Origin: Geobacter sp. UBA5735
Lineage (GTDB): Bacteria; Desulfobacterota; Desulfuromonadia; Geobacterales; Geobacteraceae
Direction of reading: 5' to 3'
Length of the DNA: 64,000 bases
Assembly: GCA_002419385.1 (NCBI GenBank)
Contig: DIFZ01000025.1
Span: 11,921-75,920 of the forward strand
A program made the translations under genes and the position numbers. This document shows positions 33,832 to 43,564 of the stretch, piece by piece (within the stretch, counting starts at the first letter, position 1; each line of letters begins with the position of its first letter). The notes beneath the pieces were generated by a model, which saw only the letters and a list, made by a program, of their open reading frames with translations, was not told the DNA's origin and did not search any database.

Positions 33832-36186
33832 TCAGCTCACTGCGTCTCCGGTGGAAGCGCAGAGAGTACCGCTTCCCGCCAGTGCACCTTCAACGCTGAG
33901 CCGGTTTTCGGGACGAAGCGACCTTACCGCTGAACCCAGGATCTCCCGGGATGGCTTGACATCGAGAAACTCGACGCCGAATCCGGCCGATGCCGCATCG
34001 TTCCCCTGATTGCCGGTGCAATCAACCCATACCACCCTGCCAGTCGCAGCGAACGTGCACTGCTCACCGCCCGGCAGCAGAAACGTCAGCTCGATCCGGG
34101 AACCGCAGATGACGTCACCCGCAAACGCCACATACATCCCTCCGGCACTGATATCCCTGCAGGTCCCGACCGACGTTATGCCGTTAATCAGGAACGACAC
34201 GGGGATGATGCACGATTCACGCTCCCTGTGCAGCGCATAGACCGGGAATGCCTGCAGGTTGGCTTCATTTACAAAATCGTGATCATTTCTCATGTACTCG
34301 AGAAAAGCGCTGACCACCTTTTTCTCGAAGTGCGTCCCGACATGCTCTTCCAGCAGCCTCACCGCTTCGGGCATCGGCATCGGGTCCCGGTAATGACGCT
34401 TTGCGGTTATGGCTTCGAAGAAATCCGCAACCGCTATTATCTTGGCGCCAAAGGGAATTTCATGCCCTCTCAGCCCCAGCGGGTACCCGCTGCCATCGAT
34501 TTTCTCGTGGTGACAGCCCGCAATTTCAGGAACCTGGCGGTAAATACCCTCAAAGTTGATTTGCTCCAGAATCTCACGCGTTTTCGACGCATGAGACTTC
34601 ACTTCCGTATATTCCTCCTCGGTCAGCCTGCCTTCCTTTTTCAAGATTGAATCCGGAATGCCAATCTTGCCGTAGTCATGCAGCAGGGCCGCCACCCGGA
34701 TCATTTCGCAGTAGTCCTTGGCAAGGCCAAGCTCCTGGCAAATCCCCACGGCATACCTGGTCACCTTTTCGGCGTGGCCTGCCGTCAGATTGTCCCTGGT
34801 GTCAATACTGGCCGCCAGGACCTGGAGCGTCGAACTGAATTGCAGCTCACGGTACTCGTTGAGCATGGCATTACGAATGCTGATGCCTATCACCGTGGAT
34901 ATTCCCATAAGGAGGTTCATGTGACTCTGGAGCAGAGGCTTCTTGGTTTGCAGATTGTCAACGACGAGTATGCCTAATGAATTCCCGTCGCATACGATGG
35001 GGCAAACGATGAATGACTGGGCTCCCAATTTCCTGGCGAACGTCAGGCTGTGGGGGGAGAGGTCCGTTTTTATCTCGTCGAAGTCGTTGACCAGGAACGG
35101 TTTCTGCTCACGGAACGAGAGAACGAATATGCCCCGCGACTCAGGCCTGTCGAGACGGAACGATGTCTTGCTGAAAAGATTCTCCAGCTCCTGCGAATAG
35201 CCGAACCCGGCCCGGAACAACAGCCGGGTCTTGTCCTGATCCGTGAGAAAGATCATGCAGCGATCATAGTCGAGACGCTTCTCGAGTACGTGGGTGACAT
35301 TGTACAGGATGGCATCGATATCGGTCTGCTTGTTGATTGCCTGCCCGATTTCATTGGTCATCAGGGCATTATTGTAGTTCTGGTTTATCTGCTCCAGCAG
35401 CTTGTCGGTCGATTCACGCAGGTTGTCAAGCCCCGCGCTGAGATCCTGCTTCTCTTTGCCTATGGCAACAAGGCTCACCAGCAGAAGAATTGACACGGCA
35501 GAAGGGAAAACCGCAGCCAGAGCGCTCCACCCTTCAAGACAGAAAGAAACCACGCACAGGACGAGCAGGAAGAATGCACTGTAGTTCCGTATCCTTTTCC
35601 AGGATACTGAGGCGGCCTTTTCCCAGGAGATAATATATCGGCAGACCTTGCCATCCGTGAATAGGCACTCAGGATGTTCTATGCGCGGCAACTTGCTGTT
35701 GAAAACCTGCGCGATAGCCTCAAGGAAACCGATCCTGTTCTCGCACTGGAAAGGCTTCTCGCGGACCCCCTCCTCCGGGGTAACGATTATTTCGATCTTG
35801 TTTGATGCCAGCTTCTTCGACTCATACACAGACGATCTGGTAAAGTTTCTCGTGGTTATGCCTATAAGTTCATATACTTTCGCGGGGCTCACGAGCCCCA
35901 GGACATATTGGCGCATCACGCCGATCGCCTCTGGGGAAGCAGCGTATCTGCCAGCCTCCCTGGCAATGTTCTCATTCCCGGTCAGCTTGACGAGTCTTTC
36001 ATAAAACAGGTCGATCTGTTCCTGGTCGAACCAGTGCCCCTGATCGGCCACTTCATAGGGTTCCATTCTTGCGTGCTGCAGCAGTTCACTTATATTGACA
36101 TAGCTGTACTTCCTCTTGATCAACTTGATGTAAGTGTCAATAATCCTGCTGTTATATAAAGGCTGTTCACTCTTGTCAGTTTCCAT
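33832..36186 (-). CDS. Membrane HD-GYP phosphodiesterase with GAF and PilZ domains
   Basis: 784 residues. An N-terminal ~190-residue domain that I cannot name (ends HPECLFTDGKVCRYIISW, with paired Cys) is followed by two membrane helices (~200-240), a GAF domain (~275-430), an HD-GYP domain (~440-620) with LLHDYGKIGIPD and HHEKIDGSGYP, and a C-terminal PilZ domain. HD-GYP domains hydrolyse c-di-GMP; PilZ binds it, so product/substrate feedback within one protein is possible. A second PilZ gene lies directly upstream on the same strand. Confidence 0.9.
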   Translation of the reverse strand: METDKSEQPLYNSRIIDTYIKLIKRKYSYVNISELLQHARMEPYEVADQGHWFDQEQIDLFYERLVKLTGNENIAREAGRYAASPEAIGVMRQYVLGLVSPAKVYELIGITTRNFTRSSVYESKKLASNKIEIIVTPEEGVREKPFQCENRIGFLEAIAQVFNSKLPRIEHPECLFTDGKVCRYIISWEKAASVSWKRIRNYSAFFLLVLCVVSFCLEGWSALAAVFPSAVSILLLVSLVAIGKEKQDLSAGLDNLRESTDKLLEQINQNYNNALMTNEIGQAINKQTDIDAILYNVTHVLEKRLDYDRCMIFLTDQDKTRLLFRAGFGYSQELENLFSKTSFRLDRPESRGIFVLSFREQKPFLVNDFDEIKTDLSPHSLTFARKLGAQSFIVCPIVCDGNSLGILVVDNLQTKKPLLQSHMNLLMGISTVIGISIRNAMLNEYRELQFSSTLQVLAASIDTRDNLTAGHAEKVTRYAVGICQELGLAKDYCEMIRVAALLHDYGKIGIPDSILKKEGRLTEEEYTEVKSHASKTREILEQINFEGIYRQVPEIAGCHHEKIDGSGYPLGLRGHEIPFGAKIIAVADFFEAITAKRHYRDPMPMPEAVRLLEEHVGTHFEKKVVSAFLEYMRNDHDFVNEANLQAFPVYALHRERESCIIPVSFLINGITSVGTCRDISAGGMYVAFAGDVICGSRIELTFLLPGGEQCTFAATGRVVWVDCTGNQGNDAASAGFGVEFLDVKPSREILGSAVRSLRPENRLSVEGALAGSGTLCASTGDAVS

Positions 36187-36229
36187 GAAACACCATGCTA
36201 ACCTTCATATTCATTAAATACAATTCCGC

Positions 36230-38338
36230 TCATTCATGATGGTGATGCATCATCCAGTCAATAGATTTGAAATAGCCGTCAGTATATTGCATATTCAAGA
36301 TCCATAGGTGGTATATCTTATCATAGGGGATCTGTTTTCTCTCTGCGAAAGATGCAGGGTATAGCAAAACAGGGATTTTTTCGTTGTCATAATATTTTGA
36401 CAATAAGGAATAGATCATGAACAGTGTTCCGCTCGGAAAATCATCTTCATCAACGATTATCGTATGGATGCAGTTTGTCAGATCGGACATGTTCAGGCCG
36501 ATATCTGAGACATTTATCACGAACAACGCCTTCAGCTTTCCATTTCGCTTGAGAGAAAAGAGGTGTTTTTCCTTCCTGAAATCGATATTCTCGTATTCCC
36601 GCCCGATTTCGTCATGATTGAGCATGTGCGGCTCAAGGTCCAGCGCATGAAGCAGAAGTCCCCCCGATGCATGCCGGTAGAATCTTTCCAGCTCCGCCAA
36701 ATCTTCGGTCTGGGTTCTGTGCAGCGACCAGGGCCCTGCCAGATCCCACTGCCCTACAGCCCCCTTCTGGTAGTGGAAGTAGGCAAACGCATCGACTGAA
36801 CAACCATTCATGTCGTTTATTTGTTTCGCTATGCCACCGAATACCCTCTGTGGGAACCTGTTGTCAGGCCGGTAATAACAGGCGACAAAGTTCATGCGCG
36901 TAGAGGAGAGGCTATGCGAATCGTTTATGCAACGCCCAATCTGCTCAAGCACTGACAACCCCGTCTTCTTTCCGGAACGCTTGTCAGCTGCATGGTGATG
37001 TATCAGCCACGTGTATTCATAAAAGCGTACCATGGCTATATGGGCGTAAATTCTGCCGTTCTTCTGGTATATAAAATGTCTCGCTATATGCGGGTTACTG
37101 TTGTAGAGCTTTTCGTAAGTCTCCTTGAACTTCTCCTTCTGGGCCTGGATAAACGAGTACTTCTCCGGATAGAGAAAGCCGGTGTGAAAAAACAACTCCC
37201 ACAGGGCTTCCATATCCACCTTGTTGCAAACATATGAATTGCGGTCCGTTGCCTGGTGAAGGAGCGCCAGCAGCCTCACGTGTTCCTTTATGTCCATATC
37301 GAGGATGGCAAGACCGCATTTGATGGAGACCGTTCCCCCTACCCCCTCCTGAACATTCCGATAGACAACCTGTGCGCTGCACTTTATGGAAAGGATTCCG
37401 GCCAGATCAATATTCAACTCGGGAATGATCCTTCCGGGAAGCAGAACGGAATTTTCCTCGCTCTCCTCCACCGAAAGTCCGGAGCCGGAAAGGTCCACAA
37501 CCTTCAGGTTCACTGTTTTGCCGGTAAGGGGATCGACAAAGACCGCATCAGGCGAAGGAACCAGGCTGTGACGGGAGCTCCGATAGTCTTTCGGCTCGAA
37601 CCTGCAAATCCTTGAGTGGACCGGTCGCATGACAAACGAGCGGATCTTTTGGCCGGCAGATTGACTGATTATCTCGCAGTCACCCGAATAGAGCACCTCT
37701 TCGTTGTCGCTCAGGACGACATGAACCGGTGTTGCCCTCGTGACCCATTGAAACGATTGTGGCGGGGCGCACGCTACTTCGACGCGAAAGGTAGCGGCAT
37801 TGAAATCGATGAGGTCGCCGTTGAACAGCGCCCCGTTTTGCAGGAAGCGGACCGTTATGTCCCGGCAGGGATGCCGGTTGATCCGGCGGGAACGAATCTC
37901 ACTACACGTGTCGGGCAGGTGAAAGCTGATGCCATCTGTCGTCACGTCAAGAAGCCTGGCGCTGACATGCAGCGGTTCGTAAGGATCGGGTACGATGAAA
38001 CTTTCGTAGCGGTGCGTTGCAAGCTTCTGCTCGAGGCCGTCATCTTTTACCCAGAGACATTCCAGCTTGCCGTCCAGGCACGGCTGCGGTCTGGCCTTGA
38101 GAGTAATTGCGGTATCGTATTTGACATGCTTGAAACAGACAAGAATAGTCTCATCTTTGAAGTTGAGAAAGTTCAGCATGTTCACCAGGTGCTTCCTGCT
38201 GACCTCTCGCTTCTTCCTGGGCACGGATAGCGGCGGAGAACCGTCCTGGGCGACAGCTTCTAGAGCTATTGTATTGTTCTTTGTGCCGCAGGCTTCGAAC
38301 AATGCATTCCCTCCCGTAGTTACGGCATCTCCCGTCAA
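36230..38338 (-). CDS. Large PilZ-type protein with acyltransferase-like C-terminus
   Basis: 702 residues from the TTG given. An N-terminal PilZN/YcgR-like segment (~50-120) is followed by PilZ-like modules: one with RRINRHPCRDITVRF (~150) and one with YRSSRHSLVPSPDAVF and DLSGSGLSVEE (~250-375). Residues ~385-702 look like a double GNAT-type acyltransferase fold (VRFYEYTWLIHHHAADKRSG; LFVINVSDIGLNMSDL); this is fold-level inference. A TTG at 38302 with GGGAGG seven bases upstream may be the true start. Probable c-di-GMP effector; function unknown. Confidence 0.75.
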   Translation of the reverse strand: MTGDAVTTGGNALFEACGTKNNTIALEAVAQDGSPPLSVPRKKREVSRKHLVNMLNFLNFKDETILVCFKHVKYDTAITLKARPQPCLDGKLECLWVKDDGLEQKLATHRYESFIVPDPYEPLHVSARLLDVTTDGISFHLPDTCSEIRSRRINRHPCRDITVRFLQNGALFNGDLIDFNAATFRVEVACAPPQSFQWVTRATPVHVVLSDNEEVLYSGDCEIISQSAGQKIRSFVMRPVHSRICRFEPKDYRSSRHSLVPSPDAVFVDPLTGKTVNLKVVDLSGSGLSVEESEENSVLLPGRIIPELNIDLAGILSIKCSAQVVYRNVQEGVGGTVSIKCGLAILDMDIKEHVRLLALLHQATDRNSYVCNKVDMEALWELFFHTGFLYPEKYSFIQAQKEKFKETYEKLYNSNPHIARHFIYQKNGRIYAHIAMVRFYEYTWLIHHHAADKRSGKKTGLSVLEQIGRCINDSHSLSSTRMNFVACYYRPDNRFPQRVFGGIAKQINDMNGCSVDAFAYFHYQKGAVGQWDLAGPWSLHRTQTEDLAELERFYRHASGGLLLHALDLEPHMLNHDEIGREYENIDFRKEKHLFSLKRNGKLKALFVINVSDIGLNMSDLTNCIHTIIVDEDDFPSGTLFMIYSLLSKYYDNEKIPVLLYPASFAERKQIPYDKIYHLWILNMQYTDGYFKSIDWMMHHHHE

Positions 38339-38364
38339 CGGATACCCGCGAGATTCGGCTCACC

Positions 38365-38380
38365 AGTCTCACGTGAAACA
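38365..38380. promoter_or_regulatory. parS: Candidate parS centromere site
   Basis: AGTCTCACGTGAAACA matches 14 of 16 bases of the conserved bacterial parS sequence TGTTTCACGTGAAACA, including the central TCACGTGA palindrome. It is intergenic, 27 bases upstream of the large PilZ gene, and about 7 kb from parAB. ParB binding is inferred from sequence only. Confidence 0.7.
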
Positions 38381-38574
38381 GTACCCTCTGAAGGACCGTC
38401 GCGATGTAAGGACGCTGTTTTTCATTAACACAATAGCCGTTTTTATGTACCACAAAAGCCAGATGTGTGCAAGCGCTTAATTTTAAAGAGGTTTAGATCA
38501 TCAGATGCAGCACCACAGAGTAGTTCACATGAATTTTTTATTTCCCATGAATATTTACGAAACAAATGAAACAC

Positions 38575-38600
38575 AAAAAGGCGGGTTTCCCCGCCTTTTT
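38575..38600. terminator. Terminator of the atp operon
   Basis: GGCGGG stem with complement and a four-base loop, flanked by A5 and T5, just after atpC. The rest of the gap 38339-38625 holds the parS candidate and AT-rich sequence that may include the PilZ gene promoter. Confidence 0.85.
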
Positions 38601-38625
38601 CAAAGCCATGTCATAACGTCAAACG

Positions 38626-39039
38626 TCAGCGGTTGGATTTTGATGCCACTTGCATTCTGATCAGCGCGCGCTGCAAGGCAGCTTCGTAGAAGATGAAATC
38701 CCTGTCTTCCCTGGAGAGTTTTCCGAGAGCCTCCTCGGCGCGTCCCAACGCGGTCCGCGCCCGTTCGAGATCGATCTCGTCCGCTCTTTCAGCCGTCTCG
38801 ACCAGTATGGTGATCCTGTCGTCCACGACTTCGAAATACCCCCAGTTCAATGCCAGGTGACTGATCGTGCCGTCCTTGGAATACACAAGCTCGCCGATCT
38901 TCAGAGAGGTGAGAAAGGCCGCATGTCCCGGCAGGACGGTAAATTCACCCAGTACGCCGGATGCGGTTACCATATCCACTTGTTCCGAGAGGACTTTCTT
39001 ATATGGTGTTACCAGTTCGAGCTGCAGTTTTTCCGCCAT
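38626..39039 (-). CDS. atpC: ATP synthase F1 subunit epsilon
   Basis: 137 residues: LQLELVTPYKKVLSEQVDMV, GEFTVLPGHAAFLTSLKIGE and a C-terminal helical hairpin (DLERARTALGRAEEAL). The rotor-stalk subunit that also inhibits ATP hydrolysis. The ATG after AAGGATT is chosen; an upstream in-frame start at 39090 would add 17 unrelated residues. Confidence 0.96.
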   Translation of the reverse strand: MAEKLQLELVTPYKKVLSEQVDMVTASGVLGEFTVLPGHAAFLTSLKIGELVYSKDGTISHLALNWGYFEVVDDRITILVETAERADEIDLERARTALGRAEEALGKLSREDRDFIFYEAALQRALIRMQVASKSNR

Positions 39040-39125
39040 GTATGAATCCTTATCGGCCGTCTTCCGGTTTGCCGAAAGCGTCTTTCTCAACGTTGCCTTG
39101 TGTCCGGAGGGACAGTTCCTTCAAC

Positions 39126-40538
39126 CTATGCGGACAGCTTTTTCGCTTTCTCCAGGACTTCCTCGATGGTGCCAACCATGTAAAATGCCTGCTCGGGAAC
39201 ATCATCGTGCTTTCCTGCCACGATCTCCTGGAACCCTTTTATGGTGTCCTTCAGTTCCACGTATTTGCCCGGTGTGCCCGTAAAGGTTTCGGCGACATGA
39301 AACGGTTGCGAGAGGAAACGCTGGATTTTGCGCGCTCTTACAACGACGAGCTTGTCTTCTTCAGAAAGTTCGTCCATGCCCAGAATCGCGATGATGTCCT
39401 GCAGGTCTTTGTAGCGCTGCAGCACATACTGCACCTCGCGGGCAATGTTGTAGTGCTCTTCACCAATTATCTGCGGATCGAGGATTCGTGAGGTGGAGTC
39501 GAGCGGGTCAACGGCAGGGTATATGCCCAGCTCAGCGATCTGGCGAGAAAGCACGGTAGTTGCATCCAAGTGGGCAAAAGCAGTTGCCGGCGCAGGGTCA
39601 GTGAGGTCGTCGGCCGGAACATAAATCGCCTGCACTGACGTAATGGAGCCCTTGTCGGTCGACGTGATCCTTTCCTGCAGTTCCCCCATCTCGGTTGCAA
39701 GGGTCGGCTGATAACCGACAGCCGAAGGAATGCGTCCAAGGAGTGCCGACACTTCTGAGCCGGCCTGTGTGAAGCGGAATATGTTGTCGATGAACAGGAG
39801 GACGTTCTGCCCCTCTTCATCGCGGAAGTACTCGGCTACCGAGAGCGCCGACAATGCCACGCGGGAACGGGCGCCGGGCGGTTCGTTCATCTGGCCGTAG
39901 ACAAGAGCCGCTTTGTCGAGAACTCCCGACTCTTTCATCTCGTTCCAGAGGTCGTTCCCTTCACGTGTCCTTTCGCCGACACCCGCGAAGACCGAATAAC
40001 CGCCATGCTGCTTGGCGATGTTGTTGATCAGTTCCATTATGATAACAGTCTTGCCGACGCCTGCTCCGCCGAACAGGCCGATCTTTCCGCCGCGGGCGTA
40101 AGGCGCCAGCAGGTCAACGACCTTGATTCCGGTCGTGAAGGCTTCGACCTTGGTGGATTGCTGTATAAATGACGGCGCCTCGCGGTGAATCTCATATTCC
40201 TGTTCGGCGTTGATCGGTCCCATCTCGTCAACCGGCTCGCCGATAATGTTGATGATGCGCCCGAGGGTCTGACGACCTACCGGCATGACGATCTGTTTAC
40301 CGGTATCCAGCGCCTGCTGACCGCGAACCAGACCGTCAGTCGAGTCCATCGCTATGGTGCGCACGGTGTTCTCACCCAGGTGCTGTGCCACTTCCAGCAC
40401 CAGGTTGTACTCACGCTCGTCGATGGCGGGGTTGGTCACCCTGAGTGCGTTATAGATCGCCGGGAGCTTACCCGGTTCGAATTCCACATCCACTACCGCG
40501 CCGATGACCTGCGAAATTTTTCCAAGGTTCTGGCTCAT
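39126..40538 (-). CDS. atpD: ATP synthase F1 subunit beta
   Basis: 470 residues: Walker A GGAGVGKTVIIMELI, Walker B region NVLLFIDNIFRF and PSAVGYQPTLATEMG. Catalytic subunit of the F1 head. It lies in the usual order between atpG and atpC. Confidence 0.98.
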   Translation of the reverse strand: MSQNLGKISQVIGAVVDVEFEPGKLPAIYNALRVTNPAIDEREYNLVLEVAQHLGENTVRTIAMDSTDGLVRGQQALDTGKQIVMPVGRQTLGRIINIIGEPVDEMGPINAEQEYEIHREAPSFIQQSTKVEAFTTGIKVVDLLAPYARGGKIGLFGGAGVGKTVIIMELINNIAKQHGGYSVFAGVGERTREGNDLWNEMKESGVLDKAALVYGQMNEPPGARSRVALSALSVAEYFRDEEGQNVLLFIDNIFRFTQAGSEVSALLGRIPSAVGYQPTLATEMGELQERITSTDKGSITSVQAIYVPADDLTDPAPATAFAHLDATTVLSRQIAELGIYPAVDPLDSTSRILDPQIIGEEHYNIAREVQYVLQRYKDLQDIIAILGMDELSEEDKLVVVRARKIQRFLSQPFHVAETFTGTPGKYVELKDTIKGFQEIVAGKHDDVPEQAFYMVGTIEEVLEKAKKLSA

Positions 40539-40616
40539 CTGGTCCCTTCCTCCTGCGGCCCGCCCCGCGGACCGTGCTCTATGATTAATCTAATAGTGTG
40601 GGTCTTGTCAGTGCTC

Positions 40617-41480
40617 TCAGGCCTTGATCGATTCGGCGCCCGAAATGATCTCCATCAGTTCCGTGGTGATTGCAGCCTGTCTCGCACGGTTGTACTGCAG
40701 CGTCAACTTGCCGATCATATCCGTTGCATTTTTCGATGCGCTGTCCATGGCGGTCATCCTTGCGCCGTGTTCCGACGCTACGGATTCCAGCATGGCATGG
40801 AAAACCTGTACCTCGATATGCTTGGGAAAGAGTTCGGTCAGGAGTTCCTCTTTGGAAGGTTCATAGATCGCTTCCGGGAGGAATTCTTCATCTGTGCCCT
40901 GGGGAGCTTCAATCGGCAGCAGCCGCTTCAGGGTGATGTCCTGGGACATGACGCTTCTGAATGCGTTATACAGGATGTATACTTCATCGTATTCGTCAGC
41001 CATGTAGCCTTCTATCAGTTCCTGCCCGATGAGCGCGGCCTCCTGATAGTTCAGGGTGGACAGGATGTTGGAATAGTTTTTCCGGATCGTAGCGCGCCTC
41101 CGGAGATATTCGTGTGCCTTCCTGCCGATGGTGAGAACGGATATCTCACTGTATCGTGAAGTGTTTTCCCGAATGAAACCTTCCGCTGCCTTGCAGATAT
41201 TGGCATTGAAACCGCCGCACAGGCCTCTGTCGGAGCTGACGACGATGAGAAGCGCCCTCTCCGCCCGTTCCTTCTGCAGCAGAGGATTGCCCGCCTGCCC
41301 ACCGCTGCCGGAAAGCCTCTGGAGAACCTCCGTGAGCTTTTCGGCATAGGGACGGGCAGCCAGCACATTCTCCTGGGCACGACGCAGCTTCGCCGCGGCG
41401 ACCATTTTCATGGCCTTGGTGATCTGGCGCGTGCTCTTGACCGAATTGATTCGTTTCCTGATGCTTTTCAGGCTTGCCAT
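40617..41480 (-). CDS. atpG: ATP synthase F1 subunit gamma
   Basis: 287 residues: N-terminal SLKSIRKRINSVKSTRQITK and C-terminal MDSASKNATDMIGKLTLQYN, RQAAITTELMEIISGAESI. It forms the central rotating shaft. Confidence 0.98.
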   Translation of the reverse strand: MASLKSIRKRINSVKSTRQITKAMKMVAAAKLRRAQENVLAARPYAEKLTEVLQRLSGSGGQAGNPLLQKERAERALLIVVSSDRGLCGGFNANICKAAEGFIRENTSRYSEISVLTIGRKAHEYLRRRATIRKNYSNILSTLNYQEAALIGQELIEGYMADEYDEVYILYNAFRSVMSQDITLKRLLPIEAPQGTDEEFLPEAIYEPSKEELLTELFPKHIEVQVFHAMLESVASEHGARMTAMDSASKNATDMIGKLTLQYNRARQAAITTELMEIISGAESIKA

Positions 41481-41500
41481 GGGGGCGGTTCCGTCCTTCT

Positions 41501-43012
41501 CTAGACTGTAAATTCCTTCTTGAATTCATCGAGGGCGGCGATGATCTTTCCCCTCAACACGTCGTCAATGGCCTTCTTTTCGTTGATTTCGCGCAATATG
41601 TCCGGTTTGCGCGAATCGAAGAAGACGGTCATCTCGGCCTCGAAACGACCGAGGGCGCTGACCGGGCAATCATCAACGTAGCCGTTGTTGGCAGCGAAGA
41701 TGACCAGAACCTGCTTTTCCACCGGAAGCGGCCGGTACTGGGGCTGCTTGAGGATCTCAACAAGACGCTCTCCACGCGCTAACTGCATCTGGGTCGCCTT
41801 GTCCAGGTCCGAACCGAACTGGGCAAAAGCCGCCATTTCCCGATATTGGGCAAGATTGAGGCGCAGCGTACCGGCCACTTGCTTCATTGCCTTGACCTGG
41901 GCGGCCCCACCGACGCGGGAGACGGAAAGGCCGACGTTGATGGCCGGGCGCACACCCGAATAGAACAAGTCGCTTTCCAGGTATATCTGACCGTCCGTAA
42001 TGGAAATGACGTTCGTCGGGATGTAAGCCGACACGTCACCGGCCTGTGTCTCAATGATGGGCAGAGCAGTGAGGGAGCCTGCGCCGCAGTCATCGGAAAG
42101 TTTTGCGGCCCTCTCAAGGAGACGGCTGTGAAGATAGAATACGTCACCGGGGTATGCTTCGCGGCCGGGCGGGCGGCGAAGCAGCAGGGAAAGCTGCCGG
42201 TAGGCCACGGCCTGTTTTGAAAGGTCGTCATAAATGATAAGGGCGTGCTTTCCGCTGTCCCTGAAGTATTCTCCCATCGTAACGCCGGAATAGGGAGCGA
42301 TGAATTGCAATGGCGCCGGCTCCGAAGCGGAAGCTGACACCACTATGGTGTAATCCATGGCGCCGTGATCACTCAGCTTGCTCACAACCTGTGCCACAGT
42401 GGATCGCTTCTGGCCGATGGCAACGTAAATGCAGATGACGTCGCCACCCTTCTGATTGATGATGGTATCGATCGCGATGGCGGTCTTTCCGGTCTGGCGG
42501 TCGCCGATGATGAGTTCGCGCTGGCCGCGCCCGATGGGAACCATCGCGTCAACCGCCTTGATGCCGGTCTGCAGCGGCTGGTGAACCGACTTGCGCTTGA
42601 CGATGCCCGGGGCCTTCACCTCGACCATGCGGGAATCGGCGCCTTCGATTGGGCCCTTGCCGTCGATGGGCTGGCCGATGGCGTTCACGACGCGGCCGAT
42701 GAGGGCCTCGCCAACGGGAACCTCGACGATCTTGCCGGTGCGCTTGACAACGGCGCCTTCCTTGATTGATTCGTTATCCTCGCCCAGGATGGCAGCGCCG
42801 ACGTTTCCCTCCTCAAGATTGAGGACCATACCCGAAACCCCACCGGGGAATTCGAGCAATTCACCTGCCATTGCTTTGGCAAGTCCATGGATTCGGGCTA
42901 TCCCGTCACCGACGGAGATGATGGTGCCTGTCTCGGCGACCTCGATGTCCCTGCCGTACCCCTCGATCTGCCTTCTGATAATCTCGCTGATTTCTTCCGC
43001 TCGCAGTTCCAT
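41501..43012 (-). CDS. atpA: ATP synthase F1 subunit alpha
   Basis: 503 residues: GIARIHGLAKAMAGELLEF, P-loop IGDRQTGKTAIAIDTI and PAINVGLSVSRVGGAAQ. The ATG with AAGGGGTGAG at good distance is chosen over a GTG six bases earlier. Regulatory, non-catalytic nucleotide sites of the F1 head. Confidence 0.98.
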   Translation of the reverse strand: MELRAEEISEIIRRQIEGYGRDIEVAETGTIISVGDGIARIHGLAKAMAGELLEFPGGVSGMVLNLEEGNVGAAILGEDNESIKEGAVVKRTGKIVEVPVGEALIGRVVNAIGQPIDGKGPIEGADSRMVEVKAPGIVKRKSVHQPLQTGIKAVDAMVPIGRGQRELIIGDRQTGKTAIAIDTIINQKGGDVICIYVAIGQKRSTVAQVVSKLSDHGAMDYTIVVSASASEPAPLQFIAPYSGVTMGEYFRDSGKHALIIYDDLSKQAVAYRQLSLLLRRPPGREAYPGDVFYLHSRLLERAAKLSDDCGAGSLTALPIIETQAGDVSAYIPTNVISITDGQIYLESDLFYSGVRPAINVGLSVSRVGGAAQVKAMKQVAGTLRLNLAQYREMAAFAQFGSDLDKATQMQLARGERLVEILKQPQYRPLPVEKQVLVIFAANNGYVDDCPVSALGRFEAEMTVFFDSRKPDILREINEKKAIDDVLRGKIIAALDEFKKEFTV

Positions 43013-43021
43013 AGGCACTTC

Positions 43022-43564
43022 TCACCCCTTCTGTAATATATCTTGAATCTTTGTCAGTTGCGTCCTGATACTGCCATCAAAGACCTTGTCGCCTATCCTG
43101 GTGACTACACCGCCGATCAGCTGGGGGTCAGCGGAAACGCTGAGGATGACTTTCTTCCCCGTTGCTTTTTCCAGGGTCCTGCGCAGTTCCGCCACCTGCT
43201 CTTCTGAAAGGGGGACAGCGGATATCACAGCGGAACGAAGAATCCCTGCCGCCTCATCTGCAAACGAACGATAGCTTTCCAGGATGGCGTCGAGCTGGTC
43301 GAGTCGCTTCTTGTCGAGTAGCAGCAGCATAAAGTCGCGTATCGTCTTGGAGACACCGAGGCGTGACGCCAGCTCTTTGACGATTTCCCGTTTCGCTTCG
43401 ATCCCGTAGGAGGGAGCCTCAAAGAATTCGGCCGCTTCTTCGCCAGGAACGAGGGTCTTCGAAAATGCCTCGAGTTCCGAAAAATGCTGTTCGACAGTTC
43501 CCTGTCCCGCGGCCACCTGGATGAGCGCCTTGGCATACCGGCGTGCAATTGCGTTCGTGCTCAA
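43022..43564 (-). CDS. atpH: ATP synthase F1 subunit delta
   Basis: 180 residues: AIARRYAKALIQVA at the N-terminus and IGGVVTRIGDKVFDGSIRTQ near the C-terminus. It joins the peripheral stalk to F1. The start is a TTG with GGAGG four bases upstream and overlaps the atpF stop (TTGA). Confidence 0.96.
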   Translation of the reverse strand: MSTNAIARRYAKALIQVAAGQGTVEQHFSELEAFSKTLVPGEEAAEFFEAPSYGIEAKREIVKELASRLGVSKTIRDFMLLLLDKKRLDQLDAILESYRSFADEAAGILRSAVISAVPLSEEQVAELRRTLEKATGKKVILSVSADPQLIGGVVTRIGDKVFDGSIRTQLTKIQDILQKG

